Shown here: positions 1 to 7,621 of the stretch, piece after piece
Numbering within the stretch: the first letter of the stretch is position 1
How the letters are laid out: every line of letters starts with the position of its first letter
Assembly: GCA_035290025.1 (NCBI GenBank)
Contig: DATDVL010000005.1
Coordinates: 1 to 12,077, forward strand
Reading direction: 5' to 3'
DNA: 12,077 bases
Source of the DNA: DATDVL01 sp035290025
GTDB taxonomy: Archaea > Nanobdellota > Nanobdellia > SCGC-AAA011-G17 > DATDVL01
Notes under the pieces: generated by a model
What the model saw: only the letters and a program-made list of their open reading frames with translations
Told to the model about the DNA's origin: nothing
The model's database searches: none
Translations under genes and position numbers: made by a program

Positions 1-494
1 TCCAGCTCATACACCAAAAAAACATTATCACGTTCAACATCAGCACGAGTAACATTCGTAGCATAACGATCTAAACCCTCCTGAATAAGAAACTGCCAAC
101 GATTATCAGGCTTAACAATTTTAAGAAACTCTTTGAAAGGAATACCCTTCCACTTCACATCAAACTTACTCCAATGCGTAACACAATGAAAATCTTCAGA
201 AAACTCTTGGGAAGGCATCTTTAACAATTGATCATACGTGAATAAACGTTCCGGAGCTAAACCATACACCTGCAAACGATAAGTATCAGAATTAAACGAA
301 GGATGAACACCCAAATCAAGAACAGGAAAACCCTTCGTCAATGTTTGACCAGGAGGCAAACGACCAACAGCAGACTTACCTGAAATTTTATGTAGCCTAA
401 CAGCAATTTCCTTAGCCTTCACATACGCTTTATTGAAACCAACAGGAGTATTCCTAGCGGTGAAACCTTTTACTTTATTTAAGAAATTATTCAT
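1..494 (-). CDS. Sulfite-oxidase-like molybdopterin oxidoreductase (C-terminus cut by window edge)
   Basis: This is a 164-residue N-terminal part of a gene that runs off the left edge, read by translating the minus strand. Residues 45-63 (RLPPGQ, then GFPVLDLG) and 102-109 (FHCVTHWS) match the COG2041 sulfite oxidase/YedY fold. Cys104 is the expected molybdenum-coordinating cysteine, followed by W(K)G and a YATN segment near 144-147. There is no Tat or Sec signal before the domain, so I infer a cytosolic, short member of the family; its substrate is not predictable. Family knowledge says such enzymes bind Mo-molybdopterin and oxidise or reduce S- or N-oxides. The ATG at 494 is chosen because a TATA-like box (517-526) is centred about 28 bases upstream. 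An in-frame ATG at 500 would be only 22 bases away. It lies 43 bases downstream of the alkD-like gene on the same strand but has its own promoter. Confidence 0.85.
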   Translation of the reverse strand, partial: MNNFLNKVKGFTARNTPVGFNKAYVKAKEIAVRLHKISGKSAVGRLPPGQTLTKGFPVLDLGVHPSFNSDTYRLQVYGLAPERLFTYDQLLKMPSQEFSEDFHCVTHWSKFDVKWKGIPFKEFLKIVKPDNRWQFLIQEGLDRYATNVTRADVERDNVFLVYEL

Positions 495-516
495 AAACAT
501 CAAAGAACAAACAGTA

Positions 517-526
517 CTATAAAAAG
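517..526 (-). promoter_or_regulatory. TATA-like box of the molybdopterin oxidoreductase gene
   Basis: On the minus strand the sequence reads CTTTTTATAG, centred about 28 bases before the ATG at 494. It lies in the 43-base gap after the alkD-like gene, suggesting independent leaderless transcription. Its T-run could also serve as a terminator for the upstream gene. Confidence 0.55.
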
Positions 527-537
527 TTTGAGAATCT

Positions 538-1221
538 TCAACGAGCCATAAACAACGCCTTCTTTTCCGGAGACAAACGCTCAACAGCATACCGCAACAT
601 CGTACGAGGCATCACCCGACTATGCTTACGAAGAAAAGCCTCCAACACCCGCTGATCCTTCTTACCCACCTCACGCAACATCCAACCAACAGCCTTCTGC
701 AACAAATCATGCTTATCCTGCAACAAGACCTCAGCAAGACGCAAGGTATCCTCAAACTGACCAGCACGAATAAACGCGTACGTCGCAACTATAGCCATAC
801 GACGATCCCACAACACGGGAGAAACAGCAAGATCATATAACATATCACGAGGCTTATCCAACAAGAAACTACCCAGAATCTTCGGAGCAGATATATCAAC
901 CAAATCCCAATTATTCACGAACGAACGATGCTTTACATAAAAACTAGCAACACGCTGCGGATCAGCAGAAAACTGTTCCACCAAAATAAGTAACGCCAAC
1001 AAACGCTCCTCATGCACCTTACTTGACAACAACTCTTGAATATCTGTCAATGACAAATCACGAAACTGTTTAGCAATACGACGCGTATCAGGAACCATAA
1101 CACCAAGAAAAACATCACCCGCACCATAATGACCCTTACCTGTCTTAAAAAAACCCTGCAAAACCTTTTTCTTTCCTGGAGTAACCGCCTTCCGCAATAA
1201 TTGACGCACTTCAGATAACAT
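538..1221 (-). CDS. AlkD-type DNA alkylation repair protein (HEAT-like DNA glycosylase)
   Basis: This is a 227-residue protein of the DNA alkylation repair family (Pfam DNA_alkylation_repair), an all-helical HEAT-like superhelix that excises bulky or positively charged N3/N7-alkylpurines without flipping the base. Visible family features are YGAGD...LGVMVPDTR (32-47), NNWDLVD (103-109), LWDRRMAIVAT (137-147), GWMLREVGK (179-187) and MPRTMLRYAVERL (204-216). By spacing, Trp105, Asp109, Arg140/141 and Trp180 correspond to the Bacillus AlkD residues W109, D113, R148 and W187. Length is normal. A longer reading from TTG at 1236 exists, but a TATA-like box at 1244-1252 lies only about 12 bases before it and about 27 before the ATG at 1221, so I use 1221. 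It is divergent from the peptidase gene, sharing an 82-base intergenic region. Confidence 0.9.
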   Translation of the reverse strand: MLSEVRQLLRKAVTPGKKKVLQGFFKTGKGHYGAGDVFLGVMVPDTRRIAKQFRDLSLTDIQELLSSKVHEERLLALLILVEQFSADPQRVASFYVKHRSFVNNWDLVDISAPKILGSFLLDKPRDMLYDLAVSPVLWDRRMAIVATYAFIRAGQFEDTLRLAEVLLQDKHDLLQKAVGWMLREVGKKDQRVLEAFLRKHSRVMPRTMLRYAVERLSPEKKALFMAR

Positions 1222-1243
1222 ACGAAAAAACAACAAAGCTACC

Positions 1244-1252
1244 TATAAAAAA
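1244..1252 (-). promoter_or_regulatory. TATA-like box of the alkD-like gene
   Basis: On the minus strand it reads TTTTTTATA, centred about 27 bases before the ATG at 1221. It decides the start codon: a TTG at 1236 would fall inside or before the expected transcription start. It sits back to back with the peptidase promoter. Confidence 0.6.
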
Positions 1253-1269
1253 GAATCGAAAAAGTAAGG

Positions 1270-1278
1270 CATATAAAC
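1270..1278 (+). promoter_or_regulatory. TATA-like box of the pepF-like operon
   Basis: CATATAAAC is centred about 30 bases before the ATG at 1304. No Shine-Dalgarno sequence is visible between it and the start, which fits a leaderless or very short-leader mRNA. Confidence 0.6.
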
Positions 1279-1303
1279 AACCAATATTATTATTACACCA
1301 CGC

Positions 1304-3079
1304 ATGCCCACACCAACCACCTATCGGCAAGAACGATGGGACCTCTCAACTATCATACCCGAACCCGGCAGCAAAGCATACCACGCCTACTACCAAAAAC
1401 TGCTCCACGATGTTAAAGAATTCACCACGTATCGCAACAAACTCACACCCACCATCAGCACAGAACAATTCAAAAAAATCCTACAACTACTAGAAACCAT
1501 AGAAGAACAAGCAAGCAGGATCAACAATTACACCTACCTTAAGTACAGCGAAAACACCAGCAACCAAGAAGCAAGAAAATTCAAAGAACAAGTCAACGAA
1601 CAACTCACCGAACTCAGCAACCAAACCATGTTCTTCACCATCTGGATAAAAAACCTTGACGAAAAAAACCTGCAACGCATCAAGAAAACACTCACACCCG
1701 ACCACCACTACTTCCTCGAAGAATTACGCCTACAAAAACCCTACACCTTGAATGAAGCAGAAGAAAAAATCATCAACTATAAAGATACGACTGGTGTGGA
1801 TGCTATGAAACAACTCTACAACCTGATAACCAACAGCTTCACCTACACCCTAACTATTAACAACAAAAAGAAGACCATGACCCGAGAAGAACTCGGAACC
1901 TACGTCAGAAGCGACCAAGCAACTCTAAGAAAACACGCCTATGACACCCTCTACGCAACCTACACCCACCATCAAGAAGTCCTAGGAGACATCTACAAAA
2001 ATATCGCAAAAAACTGGGAAACAGAAACACAAACTATCAGGAAATACCCCACCAGCATCCACCCACGACACCTAGCAAACAACATCGACGAGACAGCAGT
2101 GCACACCATGCTCCAGGTCATACGCAACAACAACGAAACATTCCAAGACTACTTCAAACTCAAAGCAAAAATAATTCATATGAAAAAACTACGACGCTAC
2201 GATATCTACGCACCCCTACACTATAAAGAAAAAAACTACACTTGGAACAAAGCAGTACACCTCGTCCTCGACAGCTACCAACAATTCTCACCACTCATGG
2301 CAGACCACGCAAAAAAAATACTCAACGAACACCACGTCGACAGCGTCATCAACCAAGGGAAAAAAGACGGAGCCTACTGTATGGACATCGTACCAGGAAT
2401 AACACCCTACGTCCTCATCAACTACACAGGAAAAATGCGTGACGTACAAACACTCGCACACGAACTCGGACACGGCATTCATGATATACTCACCCACAAA
2501 CACTCAGGACTCGTCAGCCACCCACCACTCATACTCGCAGAAACCGCAAGCATCTTCGGAGAAATGATCGTCGCAGAAAAACTCTTAGGAGAAGCAACAC
2601 CTGAAGAAAAAATACCCCTACTTGCCGACAACCTCGACGACCTCTACGCAAGCATACCACGACAAGCATACTTTGTACTCTTTGAACAACAAGCACACAA
2701 ACTCATACGCCAAGGAACAACCACTGATGAGCTCAACAAAACCTACCTAAAAAACCAACAAGAACACTTCGGCACCAGCATAGAACTCCCCAGCATATTC
2801 CAACAAGAATGGCTCACCATACCCCACATCTACGAAACACCCTACTACTGCTACGCCTACAGCTTCGGACAACTCCTCACCCTCGCACTCTACCAACGCT
2901 ACAAACAAGAAGGACCATCATTCGTCAAGGACTATTTACGATTCCTCAGCCACGGCGGCAGCAAAAAACCACAAACTATAGCAACAGAATTAGGCATAGA
3001 CTTCAACAACAAACACTTCTGGCAACAAGGCTATAAACACATACAAACACTCGTACACGAACTAAAAAAAGAACTATGA
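1304..3079 (+). CDS. pepF: M3B-family oligoendopeptidase F
   Basis: This 591-residue zinc metallopeptidase belongs to the M3 family, PepF/oligoendopeptidase type. It starts with the typical ERWDLSTI segment at residues 10-17. The catalytic HELGH is at 386-390, with the third zinc ligand Glu413 in ILAETAS, 27 residues after the first His, as expected for an HExxH...E gluzincin of this family. The C-terminal Y-rich segment (ETPYYCYAYSFGQLL) is the usual substrate-binding region. There is no signal peptide, so it is cytosolic. By family role it degrades short peptides (about 6-17 residues) released by the proteasome or other proteases. Length is normal. The stop overlaps the start of the next gene (ATGA, 3076-3079), so the two are co-transcribed. 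Codons are strongly A/C-rich, like other plus-strand genes here. Confidence 0.95.
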   Translation: MPTPTTYRQERWDLSTIIPEPGSKAYHAYYQKLLHDVKEFTTYRNKLTPTISTEQFKKILQLLETIEEQASRINNYTYLKYSENTSNQEARKFKEQVNEQLTELSNQTMFFTIWIKNLDEKNLQRIKKTLTPDHHYFLEELRLQKPYTLNEAEEKIINYKDTTGVDAMKQLYNLITNSFTYTLTINNKKKTMTREELGTYVRSDQATLRKHAYDTLYATYTHHQEVLGDIYKNIAKNWETETQTIRKYPTSIHPRHLANNIDETAVHTMLQVIRNNNETFQDYFKLKAKIIHMKKLRRYDIYAPLHYKEKNYTWNKAVHLVLDSYQQFSPLMADHAKKILNEHHVDSVINQGKKDGAYCMDIVPGITPYVLINYTGKMRDVQTLAHELGHGIHDILTHKHSGLVSHPPLILAETASIFGEMIVAEKLLGEATPEEKIPLLADNLDDLYASIPRQAYFVLFEQQAHKLIRQGTTTDELNKTYLKNQQEHFGTSIELPSIFQQEWLTIPHIYETPYYCYAYSFGQLLTLALYQRYKQEGPSFVKDYLRFLSHGGSKKPQTIATELGIDFNNKHFWQQGYKHIQTLVHELKKEL

Positions 3080-3933
3080 CCACATTCCTCATCGTCGGAG
3101 ACCTGCACGGCAACAAGCCACTCATCCACTACAAAAAATTTGACGCAATCATCGCACCCGGAGACTTCTGCTCAGACAAAGCACGAGAATACATGTTCGC
3201 AGCACTCAAACACAACATGACAAACCCAAAAAACAAAAAAGAATGGTGGGAAATCACAGGAAAGAAAACAGCAGAATGGATGATAAAAAAATCCATGAAG
3301 GACGGAAGAAAAATACTCCAATGGCTCAACAGCTTCGGAAAACCCGTCTACATCGTACCCGGAAACTGGGACTGGACACCTAACAAAGAAAGCACATGGC
3401 CCTACTTAAAGCAGGATCATTACAAAAAACTTATCAAAGGATTACCTAACATTATTGACGTTTACCACAAAAGACTTGAAACAGAAGATTATACAATCAT
3501 AGGACATGGCATTACCTCAGGACCAGAATACCCACAGTACCCAGAAGACATCAAAAGAAAAACAAAAAAAGAACTAGCAACTATGAAGAAGAACTACACG
3601 AGCACACTCAAAAAATTAGGAGCATTCTTCACAGGAAAGAAGCCCATCATTTTTATCAGCCATAACGTACCCTTTAACACACCATTAGACAAAATAAAAA
3701 TGAAATCATCACCACGCTACGGCTACCACTACGGATCATTAATCGCACGAACACTCATAGAACAACATCAACCATTAGTCTGCATTGGCGGGCACATGCA
3801 CGAAACACACAATCAATATGTCATGGGAAAAACAACAGCCATCAACGCAGGATTCGGAGCAGCAGTCAACACGCTACTAAACATAAGAAACAATAACCTA
3901 ACCCAACTACGATTCTATCTAGGGATATATTAA
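3076..3933 (+). CDS. Calcineurin-like metallophosphoesterase
   Basis: This 285-residue protein has the full set of metallophosphoesterase motifs: GDLHG (8-12, Asp9 and His11), PGDF (28-31, Asp30), GNWDW (96-100, the GNHD-type motif with Trp in place of His), SHN (His196) and GGHMH (238-242, His240/His242). These residues bind the two metals. The canonical GNHD histidine, which often protonates the leaving group, is Trp98, so the activity may be phosphodiesterase-like or altered; this is inference. Substrate is unknown. It is translationally coupled to the pepF-like gene by a 4-base overlap. Its stop codon overlaps the stop of the convergent Nudix gene (3930-3933), leaving no room for a terminator between the two. 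Confidence 0.9.
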   Translation: MTTFLIVGDLHGNKPLIHYKKFDAIIAPGDFCSDKAREYMFAALKHNMTNPKNKKEWWEITGKKTAEWMIKKSMKDGRKILQWLNSFGKPVYIVPGNWDWTPNKESTWPYLKQDHYKKLIKGLPNIIDVYHKRLETEDYTIIGHGITSGPEYPQYPEDIKRKTKKELATMKKNYTSTLKKLGAFFTGKKPIIFISHNVPFNTPLDKIKMKSSPRYGYHYGSLIARTLIEQHQPLVCIGGHMHETHNQYVMGKTTAINAGFGAAVNTLLNIRNNNLTQLRFYLGIY

Positions 3934-4397
3934 GCAACAACGCCTTTCAACTGCTCAAAACCATCCATAATGCCTGGGACGATAGTATAATCTTTCATAT
4001 CATCCAATTTCACCCAACGATACGACTGATGCTGACCACTCAAACGAATAGCAGGCTTTTCTTTCAGCTCAACCAACACAGGCAACATCGTCCAATCCTT
4101 CTCAATAACAAAATGGCGAGAACAATACGCCTGACCGACTCTCACAGACTTCACCACATCCGAAGTAATACCTAACTCTTCCCACAACTTCTCCTTCACT
4201 CGCTGCTCCGCCGAAGACCTACCATCATGATACCCTGTAAGTACATTCCACCAAGAATTATATAATTCCACCTGCGCACTACGTTCCAATAATAATAATT
4301 CATCATTATGCATAACAAAACACACAATGACTGACCGACTATTTTTAGAGCTCTTACTCTCAGAAATTTTCATAAAATCCAAGGCATGTTCAAACAT
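3930..4397 (-). CDS. Nudix-fold protein with degenerate Nudix box
   Basis: This is a 155-residue Nudix-fold protein. Residues 22-38 (SVIVCFVM then DELLLLER) form the usual first strands, WWNVLTGYHDG (49-59) leads into the Nudix box, and SYRWVKLDD (125-133) is the typical late strand. The 23-residue box spans G55-I77. G55, L71, E73, E74, G76 and I77 fit the consensus, but the first Glu is Ser61 and the Arg-Glu pair is Glu69-Lys70. Metal-binding is therefore partly lost, as in some isopentenyl-diphosphate-isomerase-like members; the function is open. A GTG at 4427 would add 10 residues, but it is only about 10 bases from the TATA-like box (4433-4441). The ATG at 4397 follows a GGGGGT Shine-Dalgarno-like run and is preferred. 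Confidence 0.82.
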   Translation of the reverse strand: MFEHALDFMKISESKSSKNSRSVIVCFVMHNDELLLLERSAQVELYNSWWNVLTGYHDGRSSAEQRVKEKLWEELGITSDVVKSVRVGQAYCSRHFVIEKDWTMLPVLVELKEKPAIRLSGQHQSYRWVKLDDMKDYTIVPGIMDGFEQLKGVVA

Positions 4398-4432
4398 AAT
4401 TCTTTTACCCCCTACATTATTATGCACTCATT

Positions 4433-4441
4433 CTATATAAA
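4433..4441 (-). promoter_or_regulatory. TATA-like box of the Nudix gene
   Basis: On the minus strand it reads TTTATATAG, placing transcription start near 4410 and leaving a leader of about 13 bases. That leader contains a GGGGGT run about 9 bases before the ATG at 4397, so this is one of the few leadered genes in the window. Confidence 0.55.
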
Positions 4442-4471
4442 CCTTCTTTTGTATTTTACAAATCATAACAG

Positions 4472-4501
4472 AAAAAAGTTTACAAATAATAATCCAAAAA
4501 A
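4472..4501 (-). terminator. T-rich run downstream of the second phosphoesterase gene
   Basis: Immediately after the TGA of the 413-residue gene, the minus strand has CTTTTTT and, about 25 bases further on, another ACTTTTTTC. Archaeal termination commonly uses such U-tracts without a hairpin. No stable stem is visible here. Confidence 0.4.
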
Positions 4502-4502
4502 G

Positions 4503-5744
4503 TCAAAACGTAAAGAACTTCCCAGGAACCGTCCGCAACTCGCGAACCTTACCCACAGAACGACCACCCAAAGCAGACTTGTCCATCAACGAATACTGCA
4601 CCACCTGCTCAATAGAACCATCATCACGCATATCAACACGAGAAAACGTACCGAAATCAAACGCGTGAACTGTCTGCAACAACGAACGATCAGGAGACCA
4701 ACGCCTATCCGCCAACTCCGCAGGAGAAGGAAAGTTCTTGATATCAAAACGACCAAGATTACCCGAATTAATCACCGGAATAACCTCACCTCTACTTGTC
4801 TGCACAGCACCTACACCTGGCATACAACGAAAACTGCCCGCACCATACTGACTAGGAACAACAGACTCATACAACTGGCGATCCTGAAAAATAGCAGCAT
4901 TACCATGCGGACCCGCCTCATGAATATGACCACAAAAAAGCACACGCTTACCCTTACGAGGAACCAACGAAGGACGCAACAACTGCTGCAATAATAACGG
5001 AGAACCACCATGACCACCACCCTCCATGCCCAGAGCATCCGTCACGAACAACGGAGGATTATGAATAACCCACAACACCGGAGCAGCAGGCTGTTCACGC
5101 TTATCATCAATATACGCACGTATCATAACATCTTCCAACTCAGACTCATCAAAATGCGACGTGATGCCAAAATCCTCCAAAACACCCACATAACCAGGAT
5201 TCGCATTACCACCACTATACCCACGCCAACGAAAACCAGCAACATCACGCTTACGTGCATGCACATCACTCTCACCCAAAATATCTGCCATCAACGGATC
5301 ATAATTACCACCCACACCAACAACAGGAATGCCTGGCTCACACACCATATCATACATTTGACGCAACAAGGGAACCATATATTCCTGATGCGCACGACGC
5401 AAACGACGCTGAGCAACCTCAGGAAAAACAACCTTATACGCCTGAGCAACACCCTCTTGCTGAACAGCAGCAGCGACAGCATCCAAACCCCTACCTGGAC
5501 CATGCTTTGCCAGTAAACTAACCATACCTCTGTCTAAGGAAGTTATCAACTGTGGCCTTTCCTGCACAAACGAACGTTGGGCTAATAACGAACGATAATC
5601 ATCACGACGACACGGCAACAAACTCCAATCACCAGAAACGACCAAAGCATCAGCACCCTGAGCACTAGCAAAATTAGTAAATCCTCGAAAAGCGTCAACA
5701 TCCTCATGAACATCAGACGCATGGAAAATCTTGCGAATAGGCAT
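4503..5744 (-). CDS. Large metallophosphoesterase (calcineurin-like)
   Basis: This 413-residue protein has metallophosphoesterase motifs in order: SDVHE (10-14), SGDW (37-40), GGNYD (145-149), IHNPP (227-231) and CGHIHEAG (271-278), then NSGNLGRFD (326-334), which usually closes the fold. Between the GD and GN motifs lies about 100 residues of mostly helical, charged sequence (roughly 45-135), longer than in simple members, which may be a lid or partner-binding insertion. The usual GNHD has Tyr148 instead of His. No signal peptide or membrane segment is present, so a cytosolic enzyme is inferred; the substrate is unknown. The ATG at 5744 has a TATA-like box about 25 bases upstream. It is not closely related in length or sequence to the other phosphoesterase at 3076-3933. 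Confidence 0.88.
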   Translation of the reverse strand: MPIRKIFHASDVHEDVDAFRGFTNFASAQGADALVVSGDWSLLPCRRDDYRSLLAQRSFVQERPQLITSLDRGMVSLLAKHGPGRGLDAVAAAVQQEGVAQAYKVVFPEVAQRRLRRAHQEYMVPLLRQMYDMVCEPGIPVVGVGGNYDPLMADILGESDVHARKRDVAGFRWRGYSGGNANPGYVGVLEDFGITSHFDESELEDVMIRAYIDDKREQPAAPVLWVIHNPPLFVTDALGMEGGGHGGSPLLLQQLLRPSLVPRKGKRVLFCGHIHEAGPHGNAAIFQDRQLYESVVPSQYGAGSFRCMPGVGAVQTSRGEVIPVINSGNLGRFDIKNFPSPAELADRRWSPDRSLLQTVHAFDFGTFSRVDMRDDGSIEQVVQYSLMDKSALGGRSVGKVRELRTVPGKFFTF

Positions 5745-5762
5745 GCTTATCTTAGAGTATAC

Positions 5763-5773
5763 ATATTTAAAAG
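5763..5773 (-). promoter_or_regulatory. TATA-like box of the large phosphoesterase gene
   Basis: On the minus strand it reads CTTTTAAATAT, centred about 25 bases before the ATG at 5744. It is divergent from the promoter at 5825-5833. Confidence 0.55.
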
Positions 5774-5824
5774 ACTTATGATTCTGTTATTACTACATCG
5801 TGACATTTAAAAACAGTTCATAAG

Positions 5825-5833
5825 ACTTAAAAC
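5825..5833 (+). promoter_or_regulatory. TATA-like box of the paralogue-pair operon
   Basis: ACTTAAAAC is centred about 31 bases before the ATG at 5861. A second A/T-rich element (CATTTAAAAAC near 5803-5813) is about 50 bases away and less well placed. Confidence 0.45.
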
Positions 5834-5860
5834 AGAGACCAACACCCGATAAGAAACACC

Positions 5861-6431
5861 ATGCACTACCCACTAACCGTCACCGAACGCGATAACATTA
5901 CTACCTGGAACTATGGAGACCTTACCGTCACCGCAGTCAACGGCATACTTGCCGACACAGAAATAATACTACCCGTACTCTCCCGACACTTCAAAGAAAC
6001 AGGGAAAAACACCCAAGGAGGAGAATTAAGAGTAGGTGCATGGCAAGAACAACCGCCCACACTTGTTGAAGTACGTAAAAAAGGAGACCTAGAAACCCAC
6101 ATCGTCGCTGCAAGCTTCGAAACACCAAGCCTCCACGACACCGTAGCAATGCTCACCAAAGAACTAGGATTCGTACCCTACACTGCAGATGATACATTCA
6201 GAACACAAGTAGAAAAAAGATTTGTCATAGACCTTTACATTCATCCAACGAGAAATAATAAAAAACCAGGCATGGTATGCACGAACAGGACCGACGAAAG
6301 TTCTTGCCATTTGCGCAAACGCACTCTACAGCTCATTTTTGGAAGAAGACAAAGGGCTACCACGAGCAGCAGCACGAGAAGCAGCACGAAGACGCCTAGC
6401 AAAAGTATATTTCCCACTACAAGGAAAATAA
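5861..6431 (+). pseudogene. Unknown-family gene with apparent frameshift (first of tandem pair)
   Basis: I do not recognise the family. The frame opened by the ATG at 5861 gives sensible sequence to about residue 125 (FVID), then turns into Arg/His/Thr-rich nonsense that would run to 6550 through the next gene. The +1 frame from about 6230 gives a well-formed continuation (KNQAWYARTGPTKVLAICAN, then YSSFLEEDKG and ARRRLAKVYFPLQGK) ending in TAA at 6429-6431, 12 bases before the next gene. Removing one base between about 6228 and 6265 gives an intact 189-residue protein. Candidate sites are T3 at 6234-6236 or A6 at 6260-6265. The restored protein resembles the following 181-residue gene in layout and motifs. 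It may be a real pseudogene, a sequencing indel, or expression by transcriptional slippage. No signal peptide, membrane segment or known motif is visible. Confidence 0.7.
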
Positions 6432-6443
6432 ACAAGAAAAAAC

Positions 6444-6989
6444 ATGATACAACGCATAGACTATCCCGAAGGCATCTACGTCTGGCCAAGAAAAATACTC
6501 ACCATCGTAGCAACCGGAGGAACAACCACCACGGACTGCACCACGATTAAACTAGGCTTAGAAACAATAGTAGACGAAGTAGGAAACTTCAACGAACACA
6601 AAAATGCCCACCAATTAGGAGCCATCAACTTTGAACCACTCATGGACATAACTATTTACCGCGACAAAGGCATAGAAACATCACTCATGATCAGAAGCAC
6701 AAATCAGGAACAAGCACTCACCCTTGCACGAGCATTCCAAAGAATAACACAACTAACACCTTTCAGCACCCAACGACTACCACTCCAAGACATAGACAGA
6801 CCTATCACTATCCTAGAACTCATGGAAGGCATAGCACGCCAAGAAGCACAGCAATCTAGCAAGCCAGTTACTACCCACTTAGGCGCAAAATTCTACGCAA
6901 ACTTCCTCCAACGATACACCAGCGGAAGCCAAGAAGAAAAAAGAAGAACGTTCGAAACACACTACCCAGGACTACCCCACCCGTTCTAG
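6444..6989 (+). CDS. Hypothetical protein, second of tandem paralogue pair
   Basis: This is a 181-residue protein of unrecognised family, soluble by appearance (no signal peptide or membrane span). The N-terminal half looks alpha/beta: a hydrophobic strand KILTIVATGG (17-26), then FEPLMDITIY and KGIETSLMIRS. A helix with ALTLARAFQRITQL follows, and the C-terminal end is helical with KFYANFLQ and EKRRTFETHYPGL. The KG-x-ET strand plus helix and the FYxxFL...RR...YPxL ending have counterparts, in the same order, in the restored product of the preceding gene, so I infer they are paralogues. It starts 12 bases after that gene's restored stop, with an A-rich spacer and no clear Shine-Dalgarno sequence, so co-transcription is likely. 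Codon use is A/C-rich, like the neighbours. Confidence 0.8.
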   Translation: MIQRIDYPEGIYVWPRKILTIVATGGTTTTDCTTIKLGLETIVDEVGNFNEHKNAHQLGAINFEPLMDITIYRDKGIETSLMIRSTNQEQALTLARAFQRITQLTPFSTQRLPLQDIDRPITILELMEGIARQEAQQSSKPVTTHLGAKFYANFLQRYTSGSQEEKRRTFETHYPGLPHPF

Positions 6990-7005
6990 GACATAAACCA
7001 CAACA

Positions 7006-7015
7006 CTTAAAAAAG
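7006..7015 (+). promoter_or_regulatory. TATA-like box of the superoxide dismutase gene
   Basis: CTTAAAAAAG is centred about 26 bases before the ATG at 7036. No Shine-Dalgarno sequence lies between, so a leaderless mRNA is inferred. Confidence 0.6.
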
Positions 7016-7035
7016 TAGCATACCCCTAATTAATA

Positions 7036-7620
7036 ATGGAACACCAAGCAAAAGACTTCAACCATCTCCTCGGACTACAAGGATTCTCCGACAAACAACT
7101 ACAGCAACACCTCACCCTCTACCAAGGCTACGTAAAAAAACTCAACGAAATAGAAACAAAACTACAAAGCGTTGACAAAAGCGCACCCAACTACAGCTAC
7201 AACGACTACTCAGAACTCAAAAGAAGACACGCCGTAGCCTTCAACGGAACCTACCTCCACGAACTCTACTTCGAAAACCTCAACAAACAACCAGGAAAAC
7301 CCAGCACAACATTACAAGAAGCAGCAAACAAAAAATACGGCACCTGGGACAACCTCATAACAGACATGAAAGCAGCAGCAGGAAGCACCACAGGATGGGT
7401 TGTACTCACCTGGAACAAAAAAGCACAAGAACTACAAACATGGATACTCTACGAACACCACATAGGACTACCCATACACCAAGAAATACTCTTAGCATTA
7501 GACTGCTGGGAACACGCATTCATGATCGACTACGGCATCAACAAAGCGGATTATCTCAAAGCATTCTTCACCACAGCAGACTGGAACATAGTAAGTGAAC
7601 GACTAGCACAAGTAAAATAA
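7036..7620 (+). CDS. sod: Iron/manganese superoxide dismutase
   Basis: This 194-residue protein converts superoxide to oxygen and hydrogen peroxide. The metal ligands are in place: His25 (QQHLTLYQGYV), His75 (FNGTYLHELYF), Asp156 and His160 within the signature DCWEHAF (156-162). Also typical are YGTWDNL (101-107), a GSTTGWVVL segment (116-124) and the second-shell Tyr29. The helical hairpin start has LQQH in place of the common H-x4-H-H pattern, and the loop near 48-60 is Tyr/Asn-rich. I cannot say from sequence alone whether it uses iron, manganese or either. There is no signal peptide, so it is cytosolic. It is a single-gene unit with its own promoter, ending one base before the convergent toxin gene's stop codon. 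Its presence suggests at least occasional oxygen exposure. Confidence 0.95.
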   Translation: MEHQAKDFNHLLGLQGFSDKQLQQHLTLYQGYVKKLNEIETKLQSVDKSAPNYSYNDYSELKRRHAVAFNGTYLHELYFENLNKQPGKPSTTLQEAANKKYGTWDNLITDMKAAAGSTTGWVVLTWNKKAQELQTWILYEHHIGLPIHQEILLALDCWEHAFMIDYGINKADYLKAFFTTADWNIVSERLAQVK

Positions 7621-7621
7621 A

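Noticed and set aside
4386..4994. Open frame of about 200 codons on the plus strand opposite the large phosphoesterase
   Set aside because: Its product is a Thr/Arg/Asn/His-rich sequence with no motif. It is the antisense shadow of a clear metallophosphoesterase gene, caused by the A/C-rich plus strand having few stop codons.
5010..5516. Second long plus-strand open frame opposite the large phosphoesterase
   Set aside because: Same low-complexity composition and no promoter or motif; the opposite strand has all catalytic motifs in this interval.
6255..6268. Programmed -1 ribosomal frameshift at the A-run
   Set aside because: The frame change needed is +1 (or -2), opposite to a standard -1 slip on AAAAAAC, and no downstream stem is evident.
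6432..6550. Extension of the first paralogue frame to 6550, overlapping the next gene
   Set aside because: After the frameshift point this frame gives Arg/Thr/His-rich filler, while the alternative frame gives a sensible ending at 6431 just before the next start.
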